A stretch of 32,989 nucleotides of DNA, from contig NZ_BAKJ01000047.1 of NCBI RefSeq assembly GCF_000614125.1, forward strand, positions 1 to 32,989. The letters are read 5' to 3'. The first letter of the stretch is position 1, and each line of letters opens with the position of its first letter. The notes under the pieces were generated by a model. The model was not told the DNA's origin. It ran no database searches and saw only the letters and a program-made list of their open reading frames with translations. Source of the DNA: Bacteroides rodentium JCM 16496. GTDB taxonomy: Bacteria > Bacteroidota > Bacteroidia > Bacteroidales > Bacteroidaceae. The translations under genes and the position numbers were made by a program. Of this stretch, positions 9,793-18,920 are shown one piece after another.

Positions 9793-11025
9793 TTAGCCTT
9801 TTATTTTCACTTCTACCGGGTGTTCAAGTTCTTCCCTCCATGCCTGCATATAGGCGAACCAAGCTGTCGGGGTAGGATAGCCGAAGGTTTCCTTGCGGGA
9901 AGTGAACATGGTGTAGTGGTGGAAACGGTGCTTGCCGGGAGCGGCAATTGTATAGAGGAAATTGTCTTTATCCTTCACCTCTTCGCAGACGTATTCCCGG
10001 GGGATGTAGGTGGCGATTCCTACGGTTTCTTTGGCATAGTTCACGGTGTCCGTCACGGGCCAGTGCCTTCCCCAACTGCCGACCAGGCCCTTGTGGTCGG
10101 AAAAAGAAAGGGTCTCGTTGCCCATAATGTTCTGTACACCGGTGCAGAACACCTCATCTGCCAGCGGCTCGTCAAAGAAGGTTTCTACCCGCAGGTCGCG
10201 GTGTCCGGCATAGAGGATGTAGCGGTTGGTCATGCTCAGTTCCTTGCCTTGATATTCCCAGCCCTTCACCTCCGCTTCAACCACGGTACGCACAGGACCG
10301 TAGGCAAGGATGCGCTCGGTACGGAAGGCTATTGGCTCAATGTGGGTGGCCTTTGTGCCGTCCCATCCCTTCAGTGCACCGATGCCACAGCTGTTGCCCA
10401 CCATCAGTACGTCATCGCCAAAACCTCGCGCCAATTGTTCTTTGGTGGGGTAGAATTGGCTTTCCTCGATTTCCAGTCCTTTGTTGAACTTGCCATACGG
10501 GTCTATGGTCTGTTTCTGGTTGAAATAGATGCGATAGGCCACTAATTCGGATTCAAACATAGGACCGTGTCCGTGTACCATGCTGTAGAAGTTGGTGGTG
10601 CCGGGCACGGTGACGGATTGTATGGGAGTATGCTGCTGCTTCTTGGCGTCGCGTATCAGCATCTCGGCGAATACGCGCGCAGGGTAAGTCTTGTTTGCCT
10701 TGGCAGACGAAAGGGTAACGGCCAGCATTTTTGTACTTTGTGCGGGTACATCTATTACAAAAGCCAGTTCATCGGCTTTCAGGTCGCCGTTCAGGTCATC
10801 CAGTTGCGAGGGGATTTCCTTTTTTCCGTCCATCACCACGGCAGAGCGCACATGGAAGGACGGATTAATTTCGTTGAGGCGTATGACGACCGGCTCATCC
10901 GTCTTGTCTTTATTCCATTGGTTGCTTACTTCTATGGTGAACTGTGCCGTTCCAGTCTGTTGTGCAGACAAGTTCAAAGGAAGGATACACAGCGTACAAA
11001 GAAATGTAAAAAAGTTGTTTTTCAT
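9793..11025 (-). CDS. DUF4861 family secreted protein
   Basis: A 410-residue protein with signal peptide (MKNNFFTFLCTLCILPLNLSAQQ), then a predicted beta-rich body with many conserved-looking aromatic and charged residues, for example MVHGHGPMFESELVAYRIYF, ESQFYPTKEQLARGFGDDVL and GSWGRHWPVTDTVNYAKETVG. It matches the DUF4861 family, which commonly sits in pectin-type loci; its biochemical role is not known to me. The fold and context (between GH28 and GH43) suggest a carbohydrate-active enzyme or lyase-like role, but that is inference. Its stop overlaps the longer possible start of the GH43 gene by one base. Confidence 0.8.
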   Translation of the reverse strand: MKNNFFTFLCTLCILPLNLSAQQTGTAQFTIEVSNQWNKDKTDEPVVIRLNEINPSFHVRSAVVMDGKKEIPSQLDDLNGDLKADELAFVIDVPAQSTKMLAVTLSSAKANKTYPARVFAEMLIRDAKKQQHTPIQSVTVPGTTNFYSMVHGHGPMFESELVAYRIYFNQKQTIDPYGKFNKGLEIEESQFYPTKEQLARGFGDDVLMVGNSCGIGALKGWDGTKATHIEPIAFRTERILAYGPVRTVVEAEVKGWEYQGKELSMTNRYILYAGHRDLRVETFFDEPLADEVFCTGVQNIMGNETLSFSDHKGLVGSWGRHWPVTDTVNYAKETVGIATYIPREYVCEEVKDKDNFLYTIAAPGKHRFHHYTMFTSRKETFGYPTPTAWFAYMQAWREELEHPVEVKIKG

Positions 11026-11045
11026 AATTGTTCGGCTTTAGAGTG

Positions 11046-11053
11046 CAAATGTA
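11046..11053 (-). promoter_or_regulatory. Possible internal -7 box before the DUF4861 gene
   Basis: The minus strand has TACATTTG in the 39-base gap between the GH28 and DUF4861 genes. No clear -33 TTTG accompanies it, so it may be coincidental. Confidence 0.3.
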
Positions 11054-11064
11054 ACAGAATTTTT

Positions 11065-12630
11065 TTAGTCATAGTCTTTTCCGTTCACCTTTACATTCTC
11101 TGCATTCTTTATCTGCAGCACTTTGCCTTTGGTCTCGATGCGGATGTCCTCCAATGTCACATTCTTGGCTTGACTGATGACGATTCCTTCTTTGGCGTCA
11201 CTGATTACGACATGCTTTACACTGATATTGTCGATAGGCATCTCGGGCAGTCCGTTGAAGAACATGGCACGTCCGGACCCCTTGCAGACTATATTGGAAA
11301 TATGGATGTTGCGGAAAGCGGGGGTTTCTACCGTTACCGGTGGTACATTTGCTTTCATACGTCCTTCCAGCTCTTCTTCCGTCTCTTCACCGGCCCCCTT
11401 GCCGCCGTAGAACAAGTCGAACAGCAATGGCTCATGGGGAATGTCAATCATATGGATATTGTTAATGTAGATGTCCTCGACCACACCGCCGCGTCCACGG
11501 GTACTTTTGAAACGTAGGCCGACATCCGTACCCAGGAAAGTGCAGTCGGATACATAGATATTCTTGACGCCTCCGGACATTTCGCTGCCTACTACGAAGC
11601 CGCCGTGTCCGTGCAGTACGGTGTTGTTTTTCACAATCACATTCTGGCAGGGCTCTCCGCGTCTGCGTCCGTCCTCGTCCTTGCCGGACTTGATGCAGAT
11701 GGCATCGTCGCCGGCATCGAATATATTGTTGATGATGAGTGCATTTTTACAGGATTCCAGGTCCAGCGCATCGCCATTCTGCGAATACCACGGATTGAAT
11801 ACCTTCACCTTGTTGATGGTAATATGCTCGCAAGACAACGGATGCAGGCACCAACTCGGAGAATTTTTGAAAGTGACTCCTTCCAGCAGCACCTTCTTGC
11901 TTTTGACGATGTTCAGCAGTACCGGACGCAGCCATGGACGGATTTCATTCCATTCTTCTTCCGTTTCAATGCCTTCGGGATTGTTGAACTCCTTGCAGGC
12001 CAGGGCCCCTTTCAGTGCGCCGGCTGTGGGATACCACACGGATTTGTCCACTACACCACCTGATTTCACAAGGTTTTCCCATTGGGAAGCGGTCAGTTTG
12101 CCCTTTTTCACCGGGCGCCAGCTGTCACCGGCGCCATCGAACACGCCATGCCCCGTAATGGCAATATTCTCGGCATTCCATGCCGAAATGGGAGACTGGC
12201 AGCGGCGGGTCTCCAGTCCCTCAAAGGAGGTCTTTATGATGGGATAAGCTTCAAAGTCGTCAGTAAACACTACCAGGGCATTCTTCTCTGTATAGAGGTT
12301 TACGTTGCTCAAGAGTTCTATCGGTCCGGTCAGCCACAGTCCTTCGGGGATGATGACTGTACCGCCTCCTTTGGCGTTTACTTCCTTAATGGCATGGTTG
12401 ATGGCTTTGCTGTTCAGCGTGATGCCGTCATTTTTGGCTCCGAACTGCACTATGTTTACCGAATAGTCGGGAAAGACAGGCTGTTCCACCTTTGGCATGT
12501 CGAACGGGAGGTTTTCATAGATACTGTTATTTATATGGTTTCCGCATTGTGCCTGCATTGCATGCTGGGCGGGTAGCAACGGAAGAGATAAGGCTGTGAG
12601 CACCAATAGCTTTTTAATAAATGTGTTCAT
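11065..12630 (-). CDS. Glycoside hydrolase family 28 (polygalacturonase-like)
   Basis: Hydrolyses alpha-linked galacturonic acid in pectin (homogalacturonan or rhamnogalacturonan). The 521-residue protein has a signal peptide to about residue 27. A pectate-lyase-like N-terminal strand (SVNIVQFGAKNDGITLNSKAIN) leads into a parallel beta-helix. All GH28 catalytic motifs are visible: NGD with Asp287, DAGDDAICIKSG with Asp308/Asp309, HGHGG with His340/His342, and RFKS with Arg373 and Lys375. It is first in the operon with the DUF4861 and GH43 genes. Exo- versus endo-action cannot be decided from motifs alone. Confidence 0.93.
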   Translation of the reverse strand: MNTFIKKLLVLTALSLPLLPAQHAMQAQCGNHINNSIYENLPFDMPKVEQPVFPDYSVNIVQFGAKNDGITLNSKAINHAIKEVNAKGGGTVIIPEGLWLTGPIELLSNVNLYTEKNALVVFTDDFEAYPIIKTSFEGLETRRCQSPISAWNAENIAITGHGVFDGAGDSWRPVKKGKLTASQWENLVKSGGVVDKSVWYPTAGALKGALACKEFNNPEGIETEEEWNEIRPWLRPVLLNIVKSKKVLLEGVTFKNSPSWCLHPLSCEHITINKVKVFNPWYSQNGDALDLESCKNALIINNIFDAGDDAICIKSGKDEDGRRRGEPCQNVIVKNNTVLHGHGGFVVGSEMSGGVKNIYVSDCTFLGTDVGLRFKSTRGRGGVVEDIYINNIHMIDIPHEPLLFDLFYGGKGAGEETEEELEGRMKANVPPVTVETPAFRNIHISNIVCKGSGRAMFFNGLPEMPIDNISVKHVVISDAKEGIVISQAKNVTLEDIRIETKGKVLQIKNAENVKVNGKDYD

Positions 12631-12658
12631 TCGTGATACTGTATTTGATTACTGTTTG

Positions 12659-12666
12659 CAAATGTA
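12659..12666 (-). promoter_or_regulatory. sigma-ABfr -7 box for the GH28 operon
   Basis: The minus strand reads TACATTTG 29 bases upstream of the GH28 ATG. A matching -33 TTTG is not evident. Confidence 0.5.
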
Positions 12667-12772
12667 TCGGGCTTTGGTTGAAACGATGTGTACTTATTGT
12701 TGGTTTTGGTGTATTTTTTGTCGTTCTTCCCTTTTCTTTGCACACTTTCGGGCTTTTTATGCAAAAACTTCC

Positions 12773-12780
12773 TATCTTTG
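12773..12780 (+). promoter_or_regulatory. sigma-ABfr -7 box for fabI
   Basis: TATCTTTG fits TAnnTTTG and lies 26 bases before the fabI ATG at 12806. Its position inside an upstream-extended frame argues that the start is 12806 and not the earlier ATG at 12596. Confidence 0.6.
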
Positions 12781-12805
12781 CAGCCGAATTTTACTAAAAA
12801 TAGGT

Positions 12806-13663
12806 ATGAGTTACAATTTGTTGAAAGGAAAAAGAGGCATTATTTTCGGTGCTCTGAATGAGCAGTCCATTGCCTGGAAAGTAGCAGAAAAAGCAGTAGA
12901 AGAAGGTGCGACCATCACTTTGTCGAATACGCCGGTTGCCGTACGTATGGGCGAAGTGTCCGCTCTTTCGGAGAAACTGAACTGTGAGGTGATTCCTGCA
13001 GATGCTACAAGTGTAGAAGATTTGGAAAATGTATTCAAACGCTCTATGGAAGTATTGGGTGGCCCGGTTGACTTCGTGCTGCACTCCATCGGTATGTCTC
13101 CCAATGTGCGTAAGAAACGTACATACGATGATTTGGATTACGATATGCTGGAAAAGACGCTGGATATTTCCGCTGTCTCTTTCCACAAGATGATACAAGC
13201 TGCCAAGAAGCTCAACGCCATTGCCGACTACGGCTCAATCCTGGCGCTGAGTTATGTGGCTGCGCAGCGTACGTTCTACGGTTACAACGATATGGCAGAT
13301 GCCAAGGCACTGCTGGAATCCATCGCCCGCAGCTTCGGTTACATCTACGGACGCGAACACCATGTACGTGTCAACACCATTTCCCAGTCTCCCACGATGA
13401 CCACTGCCGGTTCCGGTGTGAAGGGTATGGACAAGCTGTTCGACTTCGCCAACCGCATGTCTCCTCTGGGCAATGCTTCTGCCGACGAGTGTGCGGACTA
13501 TTGTATCGTCATGTTTTCCGACCTCACCCGCAAGGTCACCATGCAGAACTTGTTCCACGATGGAGGTTTCTCCAGCGTAGGTATGAGTCTTCGCGCCATG
13601 GCTACCTATGAGAAGGGTTTGGATGAGTATAAGGACGAAAACGGAAATATCATCTACGGCTAA
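12806..13663 (+). CDS. fabI: Enoyl-[acyl-carrier-protein] reductase (NADH), FabI
   Basis: Last reductive step of each fatty acid elongation cycle: trans-2-enoyl-ACP to acyl-ACP using NADH. The 285-residue short-chain dehydrogenase begins MSYNLLKGKRGIIFGALNEQ with the FabI-type nucleotide loop. It carries the catalytic Tyr150 and Tyr160-x6-Lys167 (SYVAAQRTFYGYNDMADAK), followed by the FabI substrate-loop region NTISQSPTMTTAGSGVKG. The frame extends upstream to 12596, but that extension is hydrophobic, cysteine-rich and contains the promoter, so 12806 is the start. The stop overlaps the next gene's ATG by one base (TAATG), implying coupled translation. Confidence 0.96.
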   Translation: MSYNLLKGKRGIIFGALNEQSIAWKVAEKAVEEGATITLSNTPVAVRMGEVSALSEKLNCEVIPADATSVEDLENVFKRSMEVLGGPVDFVLHSIGMSPNVRKKRTYDDLDYDMLEKTLDISAVSFHKMIQAAKKLNAIADYGSILALSYVAAQRTFYGYNDMADAKALLESIARSFGYIYGREHHVRVNTISQSPTMTTAGSGVKGMDKLFDFANRMSPLGNASADECADYCIVMFSDLTRKVTMQNLFHDGGFSSVGMSLRAMATYEKGLDEYKDENGNIIYG

Positions 13664-14367
13664 TGGAACTCGCACTTTATCTTTTGCCAGTCACCCTGGG
13701 CGATACGCCTATTGAAACGGTGTTGCCTCCTCATAATAAGGAGGTAATACTGGGAATCCGCCATTTCATCGTGGAGGATGTGCGCTCGGCACGCCGATTT
13801 CTGAAGAAGGTGGACAAGGGAATAGATATTGATGCGTTGACATTCTATACGTTGAACAAGCATACGTCGCCCGAAGACATCTCCGGCTATCTGAAGCCGC
13901 TGGTGGAGGGGCAGCCGATGGGCGTAATCTCCGAAGCAGGTTGTCCGGCTGTGGCCGACCCGGGAGCGGACGTAGTGGCTATTGCACAACGGAAAAACTT
14001 AAGAGTGGTCCCCTTGGTGGGACCCTCTTCCATTATCCTCTCCGTCATGGGTTCCGGCTTCAACGGACAGAGCTTTGCCTTTCACGGTTATCTTCCCATA
14101 GAACCGGCAGAGCGTGCCAAAAAGCTGAAAATGCTGGAACAACGCGTCTACAATGAACACCAGACCCAGCTTTTCATTGAAACGCCTTACCGCAATAATA
14201 AGATGATAGAGGATATTCTTCATAACTGCCGTCCGCAGACCAAGCTCTGCATTGCGGCGAACATTACTTGTGAAGGGGAGTATATCAAAACCAAGACTGT
14301 GAGGGAGTGGCAGGGCAAAGCCCCCGACCTTTCTAAGATCCCTTGTATTTTTCTCTTGTATAAATAA
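13663..14367 (+). CDS. SAM-dependent methyltransferase, RsmI/YraL-like (tetrapyrrole methylase fold)
   Basis: Likely a 16S rRNA ribose 2'-O-methyltransferase of the RsmI type or a close paralogue. The 234-residue protein has the family core: an N-terminal LYLLPVTLGDTPIETVLP, the signature VISEAGCPAVADPGADVV and the SAM-pocket VGPSSIILSVMGSGFNGQSF, then FIETPYRNNKM. The family is normally about 230-290 residues; this is the short Bacteroidota form. The ATG overlaps the fabI stop. The last 35 bases overlap the 3' end of the convergent membrane protein gene on the other strand. The exact RNA target is inferred from family membership. Confidence 0.85.
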   Translation: MELALYLLPVTLGDTPIETVLPPHNKEVILGIRHFIVEDVRSARRFLKKVDKGIDIDALTFYTLNKHTSPEDISGYLKPLVEGQPMGVISEAGCPAVADPGADVVAIAQRKNLRVVPLVGPSSIILSVMGSGFNGQSFAFHGYLPIEPAERAKKLKMLEQRVYNEHQTQLFIETPYRNNKMIEDILHNCRPQTKLCIAANITCEGEYIKTKTVREWQGKAPDLSKIPCIFLLYK

Positions 14368-15451
14368 TAGCTTCCAGGTGCTCGAATTCATATTCCAGGC
14401 AACTGCTGAAGAAGTTCCGTCCCAGGTTGTGTTCCATCTGCTGGAACGTCCATAGCTTTCCACCCTTGAAATTCTTATTGCATAAGATGGAATCATCGTC
14501 CAGGTCGAGCGTGAAGAGATAGACCAGGCGGTTGGTGGCTTCATTCTCAAAATGGTACATGAGGTTGAAGTGCAGATGGTCTAATGGGGCGGTGGGAAGC
14601 GTTTGCCGTACTATTCTGTGTGCGCCTTGTTCCAACGTTTCTCCATATATCAGGTAACCCTCCATCAGCAAGTCGATTTTGTCTTTCTCGAAAACGTTGC
14701 ATTTGGGGCGGGGGAGGAGAAACAGCATGCTGTGTGAGGCAACGGCAATCCGGACAACCGGATTGATATAGTTGTTTTTCCGGTTGATGGCCTCTGAGGC
14801 GATGGCTTTCCCCGTAACGTCTCCTTTGGTATTGACTATCGGTACGAAAACCGTGTGGTTCATCACTATATTGAAATAGAAGATGCCGAACTGGTTGAAC
14901 AGAATGCTTGATATAAAGACGAGGGGAGGCGCCACATAAAACAGAATGTAGCGGGTAGTGTCTCCCAAAGGGTAACTGACCAGAATCGCCAAGGAGATAA
15001 TCAGAAAATGCAGCAAGCTTATGATAAGGATTACGCGTGCGGATACGATGGCGGCTTCTGCCCCTTGTGCAAAAAGCTGCTTACTGCATTTTTGTGTCTG
15101 GGACATGTGGTAGTCCAGAAACCTTCTCCTATTGAGGTAGATGATGAACGGGGGGATGATGGCGCTGATTTCCAGCGTGAACGGAAGCATGAAACGGGGA
15201 CAGTAGTTTACGAAGAATAGGGTTGTTACCGATAATAACAGTAACATTCCGGTAGTACAGTAAAGTATGATTTGCGGAACATGCGTTCCTCTATGCTTCA
15301 CCGAATAGATGCTAAATAAGAGTCCTACACCTGCACCGATGTAGATGGACATGTCCTGTGTTATAAACTCGCATAATATGATGGATATTATAACAGGGAT
15401 GAATCCCAGCGACATATTGAATCTTGATGATAGAATTCTTTGATGGCTCAT
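14333..15451 (-). CDS. Multi-pass membrane protein with degenerate Nudix-like C-terminal domain
   Basis: A 372-residue protein with about six hydrophobic segments in residues 15-190 (for example LGFIPVIISIILCEFI and LEISAIIPPFIIYL). A soluble C-terminal domain follows from about residue 195. Residues 265-286 align with the Nudix box G-x5-E-x7-R-E-U-x-E-E: Gly265, Glu271 and Arg279 are kept, but the metal-binding glutamates are replaced (RIVRQTLP). The domain may therefore bind rather than hydrolyse a nucleoside diphosphate-like ligand. I do not know a named function. It follows lipA by 46 bases on the same strand and overlaps the convergent methyltransferase gene by 35 bases. Confidence 0.75.
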   Translation of the reverse strand: MSHQRILSSRFNMSLGFIPVIISIILCEFITQDMSIYIGAGVGLLFSIYSVKHRGTHVPQIILYCTTGMLLLLSVTTLFFVNYCPRFMLPFTLEISAIIPPFIIYLNRRRFLDYHMSQTQKCSKQLFAQGAEAAIVSARVILIISLLHFLIISLAILVSYPLGDTTRYILFYVAPPLVFISSILFNQFGIFYFNIVMNHTVFVPIVNTKGDVTGKAIASEAINRKNNYINPVVRIAVASHSMLFLLPRPKCNVFEKDKIDLLMEGYLIYGETLEQGAHRIVRQTLPTAPLDHLHFNLMYHFENEATNRLVYLFTLDLDDDSILCNKNFKGGKLWTFQQMEHNLGRNFFSSCLEYEFEHLEAIIYTREKYKGS

Positions 15452-15497
15452 TATCCGTATTATGATTTTGTCGTTTACATCATAACAACTGGGAGAT

Positions 15498-16379
15498 TTA
15501 AATGTTTCCTATTTTGCTCCTTTTTTGTATAAAATGAATCTGTTTTTCCGCATGATAGGAGGAACGTACCAATGGAGCGCTTTCCACTTGCTGAAACCCT
15601 TTTTCCAATCCTTTCTCTTTGTAGAGTGCAAATTGTTCGGGAGTAATATATGCTGCTACCGGATAATGTTTGTGTGTGGGTTGAAGGTATTGGCCTATGG
15701 TCAGTATGTGGCAGCCCACCCGGCAGAGGTCGTCCATCAGTTCTTCCACTTCTTCCGGAGTCTCGCCCAATCCCACCATAATGCCGGACTTGGTGGTGGT
15801 ATTGCTTTCTGCAATCTGCCGCAACACTTCCAGGCTTGTCTCATACTTGGCGGCACTGCGTACGAGGGGGCTGATGCGGCGGACAGTCTCCATGTTGTGC
15901 GAAATGATTTCCGGTTGTGCATCGATGACTTGTGCCACGAGTTCCTTTCTTCCCTGGAAGTCGGGAATCAGCACTTCGACGGTGGTGTCAGGGTTGAGCC
16001 GCTTGATTTCCCGGATGGTACGTACCCAGTGCGACGCGCCTAAGTCGGGCAGGTCGTCACGGTCTACGGAGGTGACGACTGCATGGGAGAGTTTCATCAA
16101 GGCGATGGACTCTGCCACATGTGTAGGCTCATCGGCATCCAGTGGCAAGGGCTTTCCGCTCGCCGTGTTGCAGAACTTACAGCACCGGGTGCAGATATTT
16201 CCCCCAATCATGAAGGTTGCGGTGCCTTTTCCCCAACATTCCCCCATATTGGGGCAACGACCGCTGCTACAGATGGTATGTAGGCAATGCGATTCGACAA
16301 TGCGTTTGGTCTCGGTATAGCGCTCGTTGGCACCGATGCTTATTTTGAGCCATTCGGGCTTACGTACTCTTTCGGGCAT
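15498..16379 (-). CDS. lipA: Lipoyl synthase LipA
   Basis: Radical SAM enzyme that inserts two sulfurs into octanoyl groups on lipoyl domains. Both iron-sulfur motifs are present: the auxiliary-cluster cysteines CX4CX5C at Cys37, Cys42 and Cys48 (CSSGRCPNMGEC), and the radical SAM CX3CX2C at Cys63, Cys67 and Cys70 (ICTRCCKFC). The C-terminal RSSYHAEKQ carries the conserved serine region. The 293-residue length is normal. It lies downstream of the S9 peptidase gene on the same strand but is separated from it by a strong inverted repeat. Confidence 0.97.
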   Translation of the reverse strand: MPERVRKPEWLKISIGANERYTETKRIVESHCLHTICSSGRCPNMGECWGKGTATFMIGGNICTRCCKFCNTASGKPLPLDADEPTHVAESIALMKLSHAVVTSVDRDDLPDLGASHWVRTIREIKRLNPDTTVEVLIPDFQGRKELVAQVIDAQPEIISHNMETVRRISPLVRSAAKYETSLEVLRQIAESNTTTKSGIMVGLGETPEEVEELMDDLCRVGCHILTIGQYLQPTHKHYPVAAYITPEQFALYKEKGLEKGFQQVESAPLVRSSYHAEKQIHFIQKRSKIGNI

Positions 16380-16397
16380 AGTGTGATGGTAGTTTTT

Positions 16398-16490
16398 TCA
16401 CCACAGAGGACACAGAGGCGCACAGAGCTTTTTCAGTGCAGAGGACAAGATTTAAATAAACTCTGTGAGACTCTGTGTCCTCTGTGGTGA
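16398..16490. repeat. Interspersed-type repeat with perfect 20-bp inverted arms
   Basis: TCACCACAGAGGACACAGAG (16398-16417) is the exact reverse complement of 16471-16490. Nested inside, CACAGAG (16421-16427) pairs with CTCTGTG (16461-16467). A third, diverged half-copy (GTGTCCTTTGTGGTGAA) follows at 16501. The motif resembles CCACAGAG-type repeats scattered in many bacterial genomes. It sits between the S9 peptidase and lipA and may also act as a terminator or processing site. Confidence 0.8.
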
Positions 16491-16521
16491 GAAAGAAACC
16501 GTGTCCTTTGTGGTGAACTTG

Positions 16522-18734
16522 TTATTTCAATTCTTTGTTGAAGAAGTTGGTCAACCGCGTGTATAGGTGCAGTCGGGTGTTTCCTCCGTAGATACTGTGG
16601 TTACGGTTGGTGTAAACCTGCATATCGAACTGTTTGCCGAGCTGTACCAGTTGTTCGGCATATTCGGCACAGTTCTGGAAGTGTACATTGTCGTCTGCCA
16701 TGCCGTGTACCAGCAGCAGGTTGCCGTGCAGCTTGTCGGCACGGGTAAAGGCAGAACTGGCCTTATAGCTTCGGCGTTTTCTTTCGGTGTGCGCATAAAG
16801 CGTTCACCGTAAACGGTGTCGTAGTAGTTCCAGTCGGTAACGGCAGCTACGGCTACTCCGGCCTTGAATACCGGTGTTCCTTCACTCATACTCATAATGG
16901 TCATGTATCCGCCGTAACTCCATCCCCAGATTCCGATGCGGTTTTTGTCCACATAAGGCTGGTTGCCCATGTAGAGGGCGGTTTCCACCTGGTCTTTGGC
17001 TTCCTTGATACCCAGGTTCAGATAGGTGCATTTGGCGAATTCGGCACCACGTCCTCCGGTGCCACGCCCGTCTACGCAAACCACGATATAGCCTTGCGAT
17101 GCCATGTAGGTTTCCCAGCTTACACTGAACTTGTCGAGCACTTGCTGCGAACCGGGGCCGCTGTACTGGTACATCAGTACCGGGTATTTCTTGCCGGCGG
17201 AGAAGTCGGCAGGTTTCATCATCCAGCCATTCAATGTGGTTCCGTCGGAAGTCTGGAAAGTGAAGAATTCCTTCCGTGGCATGTCATAGCCGCTGATTTC
17301 CTGCTTCAATGCCGCATTGTCCATCAGGGTGGCAAGAGTCTTGCCCGTATTGTCGTTCAGCGTAATGACGGTCGGAGTGTCCAGATTGGAATAACGGTTC
17401 ATATAGTACTTCATGTTCGCACTGAACTGCGCACTGTTTGTTCCGGCTTGTGACGATAGCTTGGTCTTTTTGCCTTTCCGGTCAATCTTGTAGATGGCAC
17501 TGCGCATGGGGCTTTCCTCGTTGCTGCTGAAGTAGAAGCTCCCTTCTTCGGGGTCATAACCCAGGAATTCCTGCACTTCATATTGTCCGGCTGTCACTTG
17601 TTTCAGCAGATTGCCGCCTATGCTGTACCAGTACAGATGGTTGTATCCGCTCTTTTCGCTGACAAAGCTGAAATTTTCCGGATAGAAGACGATGTTGTCG
17701 AATACATTCTCGCGGATATAGGTATCGCTTTCATCACGCAGAGCCAGTTTGGCTACCGTGCTGCGAGGGTCGGCAAAGTATAGGTCGAACCGGTTCTGAT
17801 GGCGGTTCAGCGTCATGACGGCAAGCTTGTTGGGGTCTTGGGTAAAGCGGATGCGGGGAATATAGCCGTCTGCATCTACCGGCACGTTTATCTTGCGGGT
17901 CACTTTCGACTTGATGTCGAAGGTGTGTACGGACACTTTGGAATTTACTTCTCCCGTTTTAGGATATTTGTAAGTATACTCTCCCGGATACTTCTCGAAA
18001 GGGGTGAAGTGGGGGGCTTGTCCGGCAAAAAGAGGGAAAGAGTAGGAGGGAACATCTTTCTCGTCGAAGCGGATGAAAGCCAGCATCTGGCTGTCGGCAC
18101 TGAATTCCAGCGCACGGTTGAAGGAGAACTCTTCTTCGTAAACCCAGTCGGGGATGCCGTTCAGCACCTCGTTCTGTTTTCCGTCTTCCGTCACTTGGCT
18201 TTCGCTGTTGCCGTAGAGCAGTTTTACAAGGAAAATGTTGTTGTCGCGTACGAAAGCCACCTGATTGCCGTCCGGTGAGAATACGGGCACCTGTTGCGGG
18301 CCGCCGTCCGAAAGCTTTTCCACAATATTGTTGATTTTACCGTCCAGGTTGCGCTTCAGGCTGTAGATGTAATGCACAGCCGTATAGGAATGGCGGTAGA
18401 TGGGAGTTGTTTCGGTGGCAATGAGCAGCTTGCTGCCGTCCGGAGCAAAGCTGTAGCTGTCGAATGTCTTGAACGTGCATTCGCGTGCGGTAGCGGCATC
18501 AAACAGCACTTCCACGGGTTTTCCCGTTTTAAAGGAGTATTTGATGATTTGTGTCCTGTCCGCATTCATCTGCGAATAATGTTCTCCGTCTCCCGGGATG
18601 GGGATAACGCCGGAAATGTTCTTCGGAGTGAACTTGCCCGATACGATTTCTTTCAAATCGAGCGCCTTGCCACTTTGGGCGAAACCTGCCAGCGTACAGA
18701 GGCAGAGGAGGAGTGCGATGCTTATCTGTTTCAT
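16522..18734 (-). pseudogene. S9 (DPP-IV-like) serine peptidase, frameshifted near the C-terminus
   Basis: Secreted or periplasmic peptidase of the DPP-IV/prolyl tripeptidyl peptidase type. A signal peptide (MKQISIALLLCLCTLAGFAQ), an N-terminal beta-propeller and an alpha/beta-hydrolase domain with the nucleophile Ser at about residue 605 (GWSYGGY) are visible. Near 16771 the frame breaks after RTPKENAE and ends at 16551 in unrelated residues. Adding one G (AAGCT to AAGGCT) restores YKASSAFTRADKLHG, the catalytic Asp region MADDNVHFQN and the catalytic His region NRNHSIYGGN, ending at 16522 with 737 residues. Without the correction the enzyme lacks Asp and His and would be inactive. Assembly error is a strong alternative. 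Confidence 0.9.
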
Positions 18735-18814
18735 ATTTTAATTTTATGTATTCATAAATCCGTTGGCGGGATTAAGGCATGGGAATATTCCGAAAAACAG
18801 AACATTTTTCCCTT

Positions 18815-18869
18815 TCTCCCTATCTTCTCCCTATCTTCTCCTTATCTCCTCCTTACCTCCTCCCTCTGT
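18815..18869. repeat. Five 11-bp polypyrimidine tandem repeats
   Basis: Units are TCTCCCTATCT (18815), TCTCCCTATCT (18826), TCTCCTTATCT (18837), CCTCCTTACCT (18848) and CCTCCCTCTGT (18859). The transcript of the minus strand would be purine-rich with several GGAGG-like stretches, 80-135 bases before the peptidase start. A purine-rich block on the plus strand (18878-18901) can pair back with part of it. Confidence 0.75.
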
Positions 18870-18920
18870 ATAGGCACGGAGAAAGTAGGGAGAGGATGGG
18901 GAGCGAACCGAAAGACGGAA

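Noticed and set aside
9761..9793. Use of the TAATG-overlap start for the GH43 gene
   Set aside because: Possible, but it would put 11 polar residues ahead of the signal peptide; the internal ATG gives a normal one.
12596..12805. N-terminal extension of fabI by 70 residues
   Set aside because: The extension is cysteine- and aromatic-rich, unlike FabI, and contains the -7 box at 12773; FabI homologues start at MSYNLLKGK.
16771..16771. Programmed ribosomal frameshift in the S9 peptidase
   Set aside because: No slippery heptamer or downstream pseudoknot is evident, and the same AAGGCT lesion occurs in an unrelated gene, so error or mutation is simpler.
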